Assembly (NCBI GenBank): GCA_018296165.2
Contig: JACKQL020000010.1
Span: 1,178,001-1,242,000 of the forward strand
DNA: 64,000 bases
Reading direction: 5' to 3'
From: Termitomyces sp. T153
Lineage: Eukaryota > Basidiomycota > Agaricomycetes > Agaricales > Lyophyllaceae
The first letter of the stretch is position 1. The number at the start of each line of letters is the position of its first letter. This document shows positions 45,513 to 56,430 of this stretch, one piece after another. The position numbers and the translations under genes are program-made. The notes under the pieces were generated by a model. The model was not told the DNA's origin and ran no database searches. It worked only from the letters and a program-made list of their open reading frames with translations.

Positions 45513-45556
45513 TATATAAGATGTCAAGTAGCTCTTTGTACTCTAGTCTTGATATT
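45513..45556 (+). promoter_or_regulatory. LTR promoter: TATA box and predicted transcript start
   Basis: TATATAA (45513-45519) is followed by AGTCTTGATATT starting at 45545, 33 nt from the first T, where pol II initiation is expected. The latter is complementary to the family A primer-binding site, so the predicted RNA 5' end could prime its own reverse transcription. Confidence 0.6.
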
Positions 45557-45632
45557 GCTTAACGTTACCTATGGTCTGATTGTTTCCTTCTTGTGTTTTG
45601 TGTTTTGTGTTTTGTGTTTCATTCTCCTTACT

Positions 45633-45727
45633 CTCAGTCTCCCAGTCTTATCTCAGTCTCCCGGTCTTATCTCAGTCTCCCGGTCTTATCTCAGTCTCCC
45701 GGTCTTATCTCAGTCTCCCAGTCTTGT
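45633..45727 (+). repeat. Five 19-bp tandem repeats in the LTR
   Basis: Five consecutive units of CTCAGTCTCCCGGTCTTAT, the first and last slightly different. The sister LTR at 46369-47538 has three units, and old copies have one. Confidence 0.9.
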
Positions 45728-46279
45728 CTTGTCTCCATTTCGTTATCATTCTTGTTATCGTTTCGTACCTCCACTCAAATCTACTCTTGTTCCATATTGA
45801 CTCCATTTCATTTCTTCTGACGCTGTCTTGGTGACTCTGTCTGGCCATTGTGCCCAAGTCTTCATCAACCTTAATGACCTCATGAACTCTGCGATTACGA
45901 TTACAAACTCCGACACTCTTTCACCAGGTCCGAACCTCGCTCTTCGCTCGGTCCCGGACTCCATCAACTCCAATTGATCTCCCATCAAACCCCGGCTCCG
46001 CTCCCATTGACCACATAGCCGCCTACTCCTTTGCTTCTGCAAATCTCCCATATGGTCTTCTGCCTGAACCCCGCCAAGCCCGTCCCATTTCCTTGCAATC
46101 CAACTCCTCTGGACCTCCCCAGATCTGTCCAGATCACATCCCACCAACTATCTGCACAAGCCATCAGTGCCCAGAATGCTTTCGAGTGTTCGGTTGCCAG
46201 TGCAAGGGGATCACGCCCGCCTAGTAAGGACTCGCCCAGTGCAGCTGAGCCCCCAAGGTCAGCGGAACCTGACAGTGTC

Positions 46280-46363
46280 TGTGGTCTCAATCTCTATGTC
46301 AAGGCAGAGAGAGCTAGTGGATGGGCTTGAAGCCACCATGTACTGTTGGGGCATTTGGTGCAC
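46280..46363 (-). pseudogene. E8 segment between two solo LTRs
   Basis: This short piece of the E8 Gag-protease junction aligns with 58896-58960 of E9 (on plus text, GTGGTCTCAATCTCTATGTC and GGGCTTGAAGCCA). It shows that both LTRs inserted in one element. Confidence 0.7.
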
Positions 46364-46368
46364 TCAGG

Positions 46369-47538
46369 TGTCACGACCCGTCCCCTGGATCCCCGCACAT
46401 CGTCCAGCAACCTCCTGATTCCCCAATAACCCCCGACGCTCCGCCGAACTGCCGCCCATGCCCCGCGCCTATTTTGGTTAGCCCCGATGCAACCCCGGCT
46501 AACTCTGACGCCTCCCCAGCTAACTCCGATGGCCCCCTGGCCAACTTCAATGCCTTCCCCGCAGCCACTGACACTTACCCTGGATCTCCCGAACCCTGAG
46601 AACCATCCCCGCTGTTCCTGATCTTTGCCACCCATCATCAACTCAACACCCTGGTTCCTCCGACCCATTCGGGAGTGTCACGACAACCTCGGGGCAACCC
46701 ATGTTCCCCAATGATCCCATCAACGTATCAGCGCGGCCCGATCCTCGATCACAACCGACACCCACCCACTCCGTTGAGCTCCGCCAAGCCCCACTGCTGC
46801 AGCCGATGTACTCCGAAGTTCTCCAGTAGTCAGTATATAAGCCGTGGAGTAGCTCTTTGTACTCTAGTCTTGATATTGCTTAACGTTACCTATGGTCTGA
46901 TTGTTTCCTTCTCGTGTTTCGTGTTTCGTGTTTTGTTTTCCTTATCTCAGTCTCCCGGTCTTATCTCAGTCTCCCGGTCTTATCTCAGTCTCCCAGTCTT
47001 GTCTTGTCTCCATTTTGTTATCATTCTCGTTATCATTTCATACCTCCACTCAAATCTACTCTTGTTCCATATCATTTTGTCTGATGCTGTCTCAGTGACT
47101 CCGTCCAACCGTTGTGCCCAAGTTTTCCTCAACCCTAATGACCTCACGAACTCCGCGATTATGATTACGAACCCCGACACTCTTTCACCAGGTCCGAACC
47201 TCGCTCTTCGCTTGGTCCCGGACTCCATCAACTCCAATTGATCTCCCATCAAACCCCAGCTCCGCTCCCATTGATCACACAGCTGCCTACTCCTTCGCTT
47301 CCATGAATCTCCCATATGGTCTTCTGCCTGAACCCTGCCAAGACCATCCCATTTCCTTGTAATCCGACTTCTCTGGACCTTCCCGGATCTGTCCGGATCA
47401 CATCCCACCAACTATCTGCACAAGCCATCAGTGCCCAGAACGTTTTTGAGTGTTCGGTTACCAGTGCAAGGGGATCACGCCCGCCTAGTAAGGACTCGCC
47501 CAGTGCAGCTGAGCCCCTGAGGTCAGCAGAACCTGACA
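46369..47538 (+). mobile_element. Young family A solo LTR, 1170 bp, TSD (T/C)CAGG
   Basis: The termini are TGTCACGACC and GAACCTGACA. TCAGG (46364-46368) and CCAGG (47539-47543) flank it, a 5-bp duplication with one difference. CpG-rich. TATA box at 46834-46840 and AGTCTTGATATT at 46866-46877. Three 19-bp units are at 46946-47002. Confidence 0.9.
46946..47002 (+). repeat. Three 19-bp tandem repeats in the LTR
   Basis: Same unit as at 45633-45727 but three copies, the last with the CAGTCTTGT variant. Confidence 0.9.
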
Positions 47539-47543
47539 CCAGG

Positions 47544-49026
47544 CAGGGTGGCACTGGCAAACCCTAGCTGGTGTTGGGGGACTTGACTGGGGCTCCAGAG
47601 TTGGTATTTGTATGTCTGGAGGGGGATGTTGAGGTTTTTCTGTCTTAGAATGAAGGGCATTAGAAAAGGTAATTTCATTTTCTTGCAACAGACATGAGAA
47701 CCTGTTAGTACCCATTGACAGAAGCATACACCTCATCCATTGCTTGACTAAAAATCCTCCTCCAGTTCTGGGAGTGATGTACAAGTGCTGATCTCCTCTG
47801 GGGTCAACTCTAGCATCAACTCATCTGGTGACAGAGCTCCAGCAACATTCTTTGCAGCCAACAGTTGCAGGAGGAGTTCCTCCTGCTCTGCTGTAGAGAG
47901 GTAATGTACCTCCAGACCCAAGGAGCAGTGTCATGCAAAGTGCCCAGGCTTCTGACATCTCTGGCACAATAGCAGCACAGTGCAGAGCTGATGGGCTGCA
48001 TCCACATTCATGGGGATGCCCAGCAGCAGGGGACATAGCATGGAGATGGCTGGAGTGGGAGCAGGCATTGGGTGAGCAGGTGTGGGGTACCAGAGGCTAG
48101 TGACTGGTATGGGGTGCTGCATGGGATGCATGTGGTGGAGCTTCTGCCAAATCTCCATGAGCTGCCACTGATCCTAGGCAGCCCTCCACAAGGCTGTCAA
48201 TGTGTTCTACCAGTGCAGGGTGCAGGCCATCCTGGAATGTGAGGCATAGCTGAAGGCCATCAGGGTAGGCTGCTTGCTTGACCAGCACCCAGAAGGAGTC
48301 AATGTACTCATCTAGCATTTGCTTTCCTTGCCCATATTGCTTCCTGTCACATAACATCAAGGCAGCAGTTTTGGCAGGGTTGAGTGGGAAAAACTCCACC
48401 CAGAAGTCCTTCTTGAAGGCAGCCCAGTCTAGAAAACTTCCAACACCTCCAGAGCACCTGAGAACTTGCAATGCATAGGTGAAGGCATGTCTGGTCTTCA
48501 TGTATGACAATACCCAGGCTATTTTCAGCACATCAGAGTTGAAGGTGTTCATGCTGAGGTGGATGTAGGTGAGGCAGGATTGGAGAAAGTGTTCCCTGCC
48601 AGAGCAAGCACCATTGTATGTGTCTGGGAGTGTGAGGCACAGAATCCATAGTCATAGAGTCAGCAGAACTGCAGAAGTGAGTATAGGGGCAATCAGAGTT
48701 GGTTCTGCAACTGGGGAAAGTGTGGAGATAGGGGGTAGGCACTCAAGCAATGCTCGGAGTGATTGGGAGATTTAGTCTGTGGTATGATGGAGAGTGGAGA
48801 GTTCAGTTGTGTGGTGGGTGAGGGATGATTGCATTAGTTGCACCTGGTTTTTTAGGTGTAGCAGGTGGGTCCAGGCTTTGTCCTGCAGGGCTGGAGGCTC
48901 CAAGGGGGTGTCTGAGTTGGCAGGCCATGACATAGAACTCCACAATGCTTAATCCTGGTGGAGAAGCAACAAATAGAGGCTCAGAGGTTCCATGTGGCTA
49001 TGAGGGGCTTCCAGACCAGTCTTTGG
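47544..49026 (-). pseudogene. E8 Gag
   Basis: Capsid domain at 48097-48552 (minus): VLKIAWVLSYMKTRHAFTYA, FLDWAAFKKDFWVEFFPLNP, AKTAALMLCDRKQYGQGKQM, LDEYIDSFWVLVKQAAYPDG, LQLCLTFQDGLHPALVEHID. This is the Retrotrans_gag pattern and nearly open. A zinc knuckle near 47930-47970 reads CQRCQKPGHFA-stop-HC. The N-terminal part at 48533-48920 is like E9. Confidence 0.75.
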
Positions 49027-49037
49027 AGACTTGTTCT
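49027..49037 (-). other. Primer-binding site of E8 (self-priming type)
   Basis: On minus AGAACAAGTCT, complementary to the minus AGACTTGTTCT at 49164-49174 in the LTR (11 of 11). Confidence 0.6.
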
Positions 49038-49039
49038 GC

Positions 49040-49400
49040 TGTAAGGGCAACCTCTGGGGTGGTAGATCTGAGTCACACAGCTAGCAGAGGGGAATCCAAA
49101 GTATATTAACAAGTAGACAACAATACAACAGTAACTAATCATCTAGCAGAGGGGAATCCAAAGAGAACAAGTCTAAGGATCCCTGCTGCTTGGTGTTGCA
49201 CATTAGTGGGTGGCAGAGGCATAGGAACAGCTGTACAGAAGACCAGAGCTACTGCTAACCCTAGGGAAGTGATTGATGAGGTAATACAGAAAGTCCTGCA
49301 GGTCTCTGGAGATCTCTGAAGGTCTGGGGAGAGCCCCATCAAGTGAGCTGTGAAGGCATTGCAACAAGCCACAGAGGTTGGAAATGAAAGTCCCCTAACA
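49040..49400 (-). mobile_element. Family B LTR (5' LTR of E8), 361 bp
   Basis: Plus text TGTAAGGGCAACC to CCCCTAACA. It matches both E9 LTRs, including the doubled AGCAGAGGGGAATCCAAAG motif. The outer flank is TTCCT; the other end of E8 is lost so the duplication cannot be checked. Confidence 0.8.
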
Positions 49401-50180
49401 TTCCTACTGCATCAACAAATCTTGGTGGAAACCCATGGTTGGCCCATCAAACTCACATGACTCTCCTTGATAGGTGTAGAGGGCACACTAGGAAATGGTC
49501 AGTATGCAGTGTGATTGGGACATGTCAACAACTCACTGGGGCCTTGTTCTGACACTACTCTAATGTCAGGGGACCCCATGCTCATGCAAGCACCACCACA
49601 AACACCTCTAGCATCCCCTCCACTTGAGAAACCCTCTGTGCCTCCAGAACAGCTTGGACCATCCCTGGCCCCAGGCTAGGCCTTGAAGAACATGTCAGGG
49701 GGGCTGGGGCTAACTGCACTGACAATCCTGAAGCTTGAGAAGGACTCCTGGACAGGCCTGCCACTGCTGCAGACAATTCTGCCAAAGGGATCAGTGCTGC
49801 AAAGAGTAAAAGACTGGTATACTGATGACTATGATACATTTCCTCCACCCAATGCTTCTCCTAATGATGGTTGATCATACTCAGTCCAAATGTCAGCACA
49901 ATCTTTGTTGGAAGGCAGGGGCATAGAGGATGAGCAGCAAGCTGACAATAAAGCAGAAGAAGATATTGGAAAGGTTGGGGAAGCACTGGGGTATGTCTTG
50001 ACCCTTTTAATTTCTTGGAGGAACTTCTTGATGAATGATGATCCTGCTTTGACTTTGTTTCCCACACCACCACTGCTGCTGCAGTTTGATCAATATTGCT
50101 TGTGCTTTGATTCCCATGCCCCTGCCAATCCCTGACTTCTGCCCTGCACCTCAAGGGTCTTGATGCTGAAGGGGGGGTGA
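49401..50180 (+). pseudogene. E11 internal 3' end
   Basis: This is the decayed 3' coding end of a plus-strand element. It ends LKGLDAEGGVMS directly before the LTR (GGGGGGGTGA acts as polypurine tract). It aligns with the minus-strand E6 end (27027-27240). Open pieces include EHVRGAGANC-type and VQMSAQSLLEGRGIEDEQQA residues. No domain is recognised. E8 inserted at its left. Confidence 0.45.
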
Positions 50181-51670
50181 TGTCATGACCCACTCTCAGA
50201 CCTCCAGACCTCTCCCCCAAGCCACCCTGCCTCCCCAGAGCTCTCTCCAACAACCCTTCAACTTGCCCCAGTTTTCATTTGAATACAGCACCTGTCCTGG
50301 CTAATTCTGATGCTTCCACAGCAAACCCTGATGGCCTCCAATCCCATCCACTGTTTCTGATCACATCCCTGATCACACCCACTGTCTCTAATTACATCCC
50401 TGATCACATCCACTGACTCTGATTATATCAACTATCCCTTATCACACCCACTGTCTGTCTGAGACCTTTCCTATCTTAGACATTCCTGCTCTTGGCCTCT
50501 CCCTATCTTAGACCTGTCAGACACTATGTCTTGGCTTTCCCTTTAAATAGTAGCCTACTTATATATAAGCTCTCCTACTCTGTAGCTACCACCCCAGCCT
50601 TGACATTATTTGATATCTTGTTTGTATTCTGTTGTCATCTAATCTTCTCTCAATTTATTACTCTCTCATATCTCTTAGTTTCTTGGTAATTTCTTTATTT
50701 ATATACTTGCTGTTGGCATCACCTCCCAAGGTGGTTTTGGCTCCTGTAAGAGTCCCACTCCAGGACTGTGGTCCTGACATCAACCCTTGCTCACCCTCAG
50801 CACCCACCCCAGCATACTCCAATGCTTCTTCAGCCAACTCCAATGCTTCCTTGTCCAACTCCAATACTTCCTCAGACAACTCTAACACTTCTCCTGTGGG
50901 CCCTGTCACTCCCCCAACCTTCCCTGAGCTCCTGGGTATCCCCACTGCCTCCTCTGAACCCTGGCACACATCACAGACCCACACCAGTGTGTCACTATGG
51001 CCTGCCTGATCAGACCCAACACCTATCCAACCTGTGCAGTCCCAACAAGCCCTGCCATCAGACCATAAAGTAATATCTGCTATGGTAATCTTGATAGTAC
51101 TTACAATTGTGTCCTGTTACACCTCATTTCTTGGTTTTGTCTCTGTTTTTGTCTCATTGTCTCTAGTCTTGTTCTCAATTCTATTTCATTCTTGTCTCTA
51201 TTCATCTCCATCTCATCTCACCTGCCTCAGTCTCCCTTCATGTGTGCCTGATTTTCTTTCAAATCTATCTCCATTCCAATCATTGTCCATATCTCTGCAA
51301 CTCTGTACATTCCTATCTAACTCTGGACCTTGTCCTATGCTTGGCCCCAGAACCCATCAACTCTATCTGATTGCCCATCAAACTCTGGTTCCACTCCTAT
51401 TGCTCATGTAACTCTTAATTGTCCCACACTTCCAGTATCCACCCCCAGACTTGTGCCTGACAAATATCCAAGCCTGACCCTTATTTTCACTTTGTCCTAG
51501 ACTTTCCCAGACCTCTCCAGACTTGCTCAGATCACTTCCCCAGTCTATCCTTACAAGTATCTAATATCTGGACTCCCCTGGAATGCAAGGCTATAAGTGC
51601 AGGATGTCATGTCTGCCTAGTAATGATTTGGCCAGTTGAGCTGAGCCCCTATAGTCAGTGGAACCTGATA
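50181..51670 (+). mobile_element. Composite family A LTR region (3' LTR of E11), 1490 bp
   Basis: It begins TGTCATGACC at the E11 end and finishes GAACCTGATA. It is about 300 bp longer than other copies and appears to be two LTRs fused near 50740. The first (50181-50740) has its own TATATATAA and a diverged AGCCTTGACATTA. The second (50741-51670) has TAATCTTGATAGTAC in the corresponding place. Repeated ATCACATCCCTGATCACACC text occurs at 50365-50460. Confidence 0.55.
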
Positions 51671-51870
51671 GTCCACATGGAGTTGAGATGGAGTCTACTT
51701 AGATCTATCTAGACAAGATATCCTGTTTGATAGTATATAAAAGTCCTTTTTGTCTCCAGGTAGATTCCACATAAACTGTTGGTCTATGTGGAGTCTACTA
51801 TCCAGTCATTTGTGGACTCCATATGTACTTTACATGGATAGAATACTCCATGTAAATTATAGGTAAACAC
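51671..51870. repeat. Fold-back region with inverted repeats
   Basis: GTAGATTCCACATA (51760-51773) and TATGTGGAGTCTAC (51785-51798) form a 14-bp stem with one G-T type mismatch and an 11-nt loop. An outer ACATGGAGT near 51675 and ACTCCATGT near 51847 are also inverted. It may be a MITE-like element, but no target duplication was found. Confidence 0.35.
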
Positions 51871-52384
51871 TCAGATATGAAATCACTATGTTACTATATA
51901 ATAATAAAAATCTAATATGAAGGGAAACCAGTTGTATCTAACAGGGATTGAACCAACAAATGCCTGGTAAGTGACTAAGTATGATAAGACATATACATTA
52001 TCCCCATTGTGGTGGGTGCCCATTTGCTGACAACAGTAAAGAGATTGGAAGAGCTGAAGCTAGCAAATGACATGCCCTCAGCACAGGTGATCATGATGTG
52101 CTCCAATTTTGATCTTTGAACTTCCTGAAGTTGGGATGAACTCATTGGTACTTGTAGATGTTGTATTTGGGAGGGCTCATCAATCCTTGAAATGTGTCAG
52201 AAATCATGAGATAAGTGTTGCTTTTCTTCTTCAAGTTGCTGTATGGGTAGCTGAATTGTTAGGATGTTTAGCATCTTGACTAGTGCATGACAAGACCAAT
52301 ACTAACCAAATATTGCTGTAGCTGCCATACTAGTACCAAAAATGTCCCTCAAAACTAAGTCTGTCTCTTTATGAAATAGTAAAA
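51871..52384. other. No recognisable gene
   Basis: AT-rich text with a lone pol III B-box-like GGTTCAATCCC on minus near 51947, without a matching A box. No frame of interest. Confidence 0.4.
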
Positions 52385-53299
52385 ATGTCCTCCATTCAAG
52401 CTATCATTGTGCTAGAACTCAAAACTCCTGGAGTGATGCATTTTCATCAGTACTCAGCTTCACCAGAAGAGCAGAGAAAACCTATTTCACTGTCCCTGAA
52501 ATCTTTGACTTTGAAAACTATTATACTACACTTTCACCAACATCTTCCACTATTGCCACTGCATTTGATTCTGATATATCATCAAACTAATTACCTTATG
52601 ATGTTGCAGCTGTTCTTTGTTGGGGTTTTTGTCATCTTCAATTAGATGTAGATGGGAGATTGTTTAGCAAGGATGATGAATAATATAAGACTTTCTTTGA
52701 TGCAGAGCAATCAGCAGGCTGGCCACCTAATAGATCTACCTCAACCCTAGCTCCTCTCCTTCCAGCATCCCATTTGGAATTGCTGACATCAACTTTGGAC
52801 TTATTCTCTTCTCTCACAGGGAATCTCTAGAAGCAAGCTTCCCAAAGGCTTTGGTCTTTGGCATTTGGCTGCTGAACATGCTCACAAAGATGATGACTGG
52901 TCTACAATTTTATCCTCAATGGAAAAGAACAGGTTATATTCTCAAACATTTGTTTCCTTTGCATATCAGGGATAATGCAACTGCATCTAGAAAGCCCACA
53001 CATCTACTGGAGCTTGTACAATGCTATCCCTATCAAACAGACCCAACTGCAGAACTTTTTGCTTGCCCATGTTTCTCTGTCATCCAGTATAGTTATTTGT
53101 CTGCATTGAGACCAAGCTCTCCATCACAACTAATCAGCTGCCAGCAGAAGCATCCCCTGATGCTGATGAACTCACCACTCTATGGGAGTCCATTAGGAAG
53201 GCCAGTGCCAACAGAGGAAGCTCTTCACCTGGCAAGTATCCTGGACTCAGTCATGTTTTTACTGACAACACAACTATGCACAACTACAAATCCTCCTGT
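52385..53299 (+). pseudogene. Unrecognised coding relic
   Basis: Two plus-strand frames (52385-52645 and 52851-53315) with clues such as SAGWPPNRSTSTLAPLLPAS at about 52710-52770 and LWHLAAEHAHKDDDWSTILS at about 52858-52920. These suggest one decayed gene on plus, perhaps with introns. I could not place it in a family. CpG-poor, so probably a mobile element. Confidence 0.3.
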
Positions 53300-53467
53300 T
53301 TTTTGCACTTCATAACTTAGTTCTGAGTCCTCATGTGCTAGGTCCATTGCTACAATTGTTCTCAATACAGCCTGTCTTGCAGCATGGTTATGTGGCATCT
53401 GACCAGGCTGTTGTAGTGCCTGGAGTAGAGTCAATGCTTTGTTGACCAGTGACAATGGGGGCAATAT
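53300..53467 (-). pseudogene. Gypsy gag-like relic X, copy 2, distal part
   Basis: The minus frame reads LPPLSLVNKALTLLQALQQP, GQMPHNHAARQAVLRTIVAM and DLAHEDSELSYEVQ. It continues the frame found at 54625-54776 across a solo LTR. Confidence 0.45.
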
Positions 53468-54619
53468 TGTCAGGTTCCGCTGACCACGGGAGCTCAGCTA
53501 CACTGGGCAAGTCCTTACTAGGCAAACATGATTCCCTGCACTGACAACCGGGCACTTGGAGGTGTTCCAGGCACTGGGGACTTGTGAGGATAGCTGGGGG
53601 AAATTGATCTGAGCAAGTCCGGGGAGGTCCAGAGGAGTAGAGGACGAGTTGCGGAGGAGGGGGGCGGGCTTGGCAGGGTTCAGGCATAAGTCCATGTGTG
53701 AGTATTGCGGGTGCGGGGGAGGCAGAGGCTATGCAGAGGAGGCAGAGGCTACGCGGATGACAGGAGCGGAGCCAGAGTTCTGATGGGGGATCAACAGGGG
53801 TTGATGGGGTTCAGAGCCAAGTGTATAGCAGGGTCCAGGGTTGGTAACAAGTGTTGGAGGTTTGTAATCGTAACTGTGGAGTTTGTGAGGACGTTATGGT
53901 TGAGAGGACTTGAACACAATAGACAGAATCAAACGGGACGAGATGGAGTCAAATGAAATGAGATGAGGACGAGATGAGAACGAGAATAGATTCAGGCAGA
54001 GACACGGAATGATAATGAAAAGATAGCGGAACAGAGATGAGATAAGACTGGGAGACTGAGAATAAGGAAAACGAGACATGGAACACAGAACATGAGAAGA
54101 AACAATCAGAAACACATCAGGTAAGGTAGGTAATCTCAAGACTAGAGTACGAGGAACTACCCTATGTCTTATATACTGACTACTGAAGAGCTCCGGGGAC
54201 ATCAGCTGTGGTGGCAGAGCTTGGCAGAGCTCGACAGAGTCGATGGGTGTCGGTTACAACCAGAGGGCAGGCTGCGTTGATATGTTGATGGGATCAATTG
54301 CAATGCGGTCCATTCCAGGGTTGTCATGATACTCCAGGGTAAGTCGGGGAAGCCAGGGTATTGAGTTGATGACGTGTAATGGGGTCAGGCACGGCGGGGA
54401 GTGGTCCCAGGGGCTCAGGAAGTCCAGGGGAAGCGCCAGCAGCTGCGGGGAAGACGTTGGAGTTGGCCAGGGGGCCGTCAGAGTTAGCTGAGAACATGTC
54501 AGAGTTAGCCGGAGTTAGCGTGGAGTGCTGGGGAAGTTTGACAAAGTGTCAGGGGGGGGTTCTGGGGGAGCGGGGGTTTGTCAGGCAGTGTACGGGGCTT
54601 CAGGGAATGGGTCATGACA
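53468..54619 (-). mobile_element. Family A solo LTR in relic X, TSD AATAT
   Basis: Inverted termini TGTCAGG...GTCATGACA, with AATAT at 53463-53467 and 54620-54624. It is 1152 bp with intermediate CpG content. The minus-strand motif has decayed to AGTCTTGAGATTA near 54131-54143. Confidence 0.88.
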
Positions 54620-54624
54620 AATAT

Positions 54625-54776
54625 GTCTCCATCAACAAACAGTGAAGGCATTGCTGACAATGCATGGGATCCTTGTAGCTTCTTCTGCTGGAGGTGATCC
54701 ACTACCTCCTGTGCCAGCAATAGTATGTAAAGGTCCATGAACTTGACTGGGTGGTCAGGATTATCTCTTCACCAAG
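54625..54776 (-). pseudogene. Relic X, copy 2, middle part
   Basis: The minus frame reads DNPDHPVKFMDLYILLLAQE, VVDHLQQKKLQGSHALSAMP and SLFVDGDI, then passes into the solo LTR. It joins the part at 60855 across element E9. Confidence 0.45.
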
Positions 54777-54781
54777 CAACT

Positions 54782-55149
54782 TGTAAGGGCAACCTCTGGG
54801 GTGGCAGATCTAAGTCATACAGCTAGCAGAGGGGAATCCAAAGTATATTAGCAAGTAGATAAAGATACAAGCAGTAACTAATCACTTAGCAGAAGGCAAT
54901 CCAAAGAGAACAAGTTTAAGGATCCCCACTGCTCAGTGCAGTGCATCAGTGGGTGGCAGAGGCATGGGAATGACTGTACAGAAGGCTGGAGCTAGCCCTT
55001 ACTCTAGAAAGATGATTGGTGAGGTAATACAGAAAGCTCTATGGGTCTCCAGAGATCTCTGGAGTTCTGGAATGAGCCCCAGAGATGTTGAACAAGCTGC
55101 AGAGATGCTAGAACAAGTTGTGGAGGTTGGAAATGGAAGTCTCCTGACA
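54782..55149 (-). mobile_element. E9 3' LTR (368 bp)
   Basis: Plus text TGTAAGGGCAACC to CTCCTGACA. Exactly the same length as the 5' LTR and very similar, with scattered C/T and G/A differences. Confidence 0.9.
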
Positions 55150-55163
55150 TCACCCCCCCTCTA
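55150..55163 (-). other. E9 polypurine tract
   Basis: On minus the run AGAGGGGGGGTGA lies directly before the 3' LTR, the place where plus-strand DNA synthesis starts in Gypsy elements. Confidence 0.7.
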
Positions 55164-55175
55164 GTGCATGGCATC

Positions 55176-55480
55176 TCAACATGTGGGGTAGAAAAAGTTC
55201 CTGATTGCTCTGTCTACTGGTGAAATAGGATAGATTCCTTGTATGGCATGCAGAGCATCCAGGTGCTTCCTGTGGAACTCCTTGATGAGCCCCAGGGCAT
55301 GTACATTCTCCTGTGGTTCCCAGGAGATGTTCTCAATCCCATATCCCTTCCACTTCACCTTGTATTGTAATCATTTCCAGAATAAACAACTATCCAGGAT
55401 TTCCTCCACCTTGTACTCCTTATTACTGTCAACCACCACCAGAGGTAGTGGGGGTGGCAGAAATTGTCCTGGAATAGGAT
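55176..55480 (-). pseudogene. E9 chromodomain
   Basis: On minus: EYKVEEILDS, then (past a stop) YKVKWKGYGIENISWEPQEN, VHALGLIKEFHRKH. These are the chromodomain sheet and C-terminal helix residues (KWKGY, WEP, N, LI..F) at the integrase C-terminus. In chromoviruses it directs integration to marked chromatin. Confidence 0.85.
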
Positions 55481-55699
55481 CCCTTGGGGCCAGGTTAAAC
55501 ATGGAATGAAGCTGGCACATCTCTGCAGGGAGCCAGAGTCAGTAGGCTAGGGGCCCTACCTGTTGTTCCACTATGAAAGGTTCTAGTTGGCAGTGCAACA
55601 GCTTTTTCAAAGGTCAGGTAGTCATAATATCAGAGGCATCCAGGTAGACTCAATCCCTGGGCTAGTATTTGCACTCCAGGGCCCTTCCACAGTTATAGT

Positions 55700-56430
55700 A
55701 TTGCACCATGTCATTCTTTGCCTTTGCCAGAGCTACTCAGGCCTCCTCCTGTGACTTCTTCATCCAGTCCACAAACTCATTTACTGCTTCATTTCCTGAG
55801 GGCCAGGCACAGAGTTCAAAGCCCATGTGCAGGTGTCATCCAGTGTCAAGGAAGAATGGGGAGAATTGGGTGGAAGTGTGAATGTGGTTGTTGTATTGGA
55901 ACTCAGCATTGGGAAAGAGTTTGTCCCAGTCATCCTGGTACTTGTTGTAGAAGAGGCAGAGGTACTGCTCCAACTCCTGTTTTATGCATTTAATCTGGCC
56001 ATCAGACTGCAGGTGGTAGGCAGTGGAGGTGTAAAGCTTCATGCCAAGTAGTCTGTAGAGTTTCCTGGTAAAGTCTGCTATGAATTGTGGCCTCTGGTCG
56101 GAGATGTAGGTATTAGAGAGGCCATGGAGCTGCCAGACATTCCTCTGGTACAGGTTTGTGGTGCCCATGGCAGAGCAAGTGGTGTGAGTTGAAATGAAGT
56201 GTGCTTGCTTGCCATACAGATCCACTACCACCATGATCATGTCATAACCATGGGCATCAGGGAGTTCTATAATGAAATCCACCAAGGCAATGCTCCATCA
56301 CTCTACAGACACAAGCAACAGGTGTAGCTGTCCAAAGGGGAGGCAGTGCTGGGACTTGGTCTGGAGACAGAGATTGCATGTACTAGTATAAGACCCAATA
56401 TAGCAGGACATCTGGGGCCACCAGCAATTC
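55700..56430 (-). pseudogene. E9 integrase
   Basis: The minus frame 55836-56285 is open: VDFIIELPDAHGYDMIMVVV with DLYGKQAHF (first Asp), DQRPQFIADFTRKLYRLLGM (second Asp), YHLQSDGQIKCIKQELEQYL (Glu) and FQYNNHIHTSTQFSPF. The zinc-binding part lies upstream near 56330-56460 (CNLCLQTKSQH). The catalytic triad is present but stops flank the frame. Confidence 0.85.

Larger units (their letters stand above)
45044..46274 (+). mobile_element. Young family A solo LTR, 1231 bp, TSD GTGTC
   Basis: The termini are TGTCACAACC and GAACCTGACA, with GTGTC on both sides (45039-45043, 46275-46279). It is CpG-rich, unlike older copies, so it is young. The TATA box is at 45513-45519. Five tandem 19-bp units (CTCAGTCTCCCGGTCTTAT) lie at 45633-45727. 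Confidence 0.92.

Noticed and set aside
51940..51965. B-box-like GGTTCAATCCC on minus, candidate tRNA gene
   Set aside because: No A box at a suitable distance and no acceptor or T stem pairing; one short match is expected by chance.
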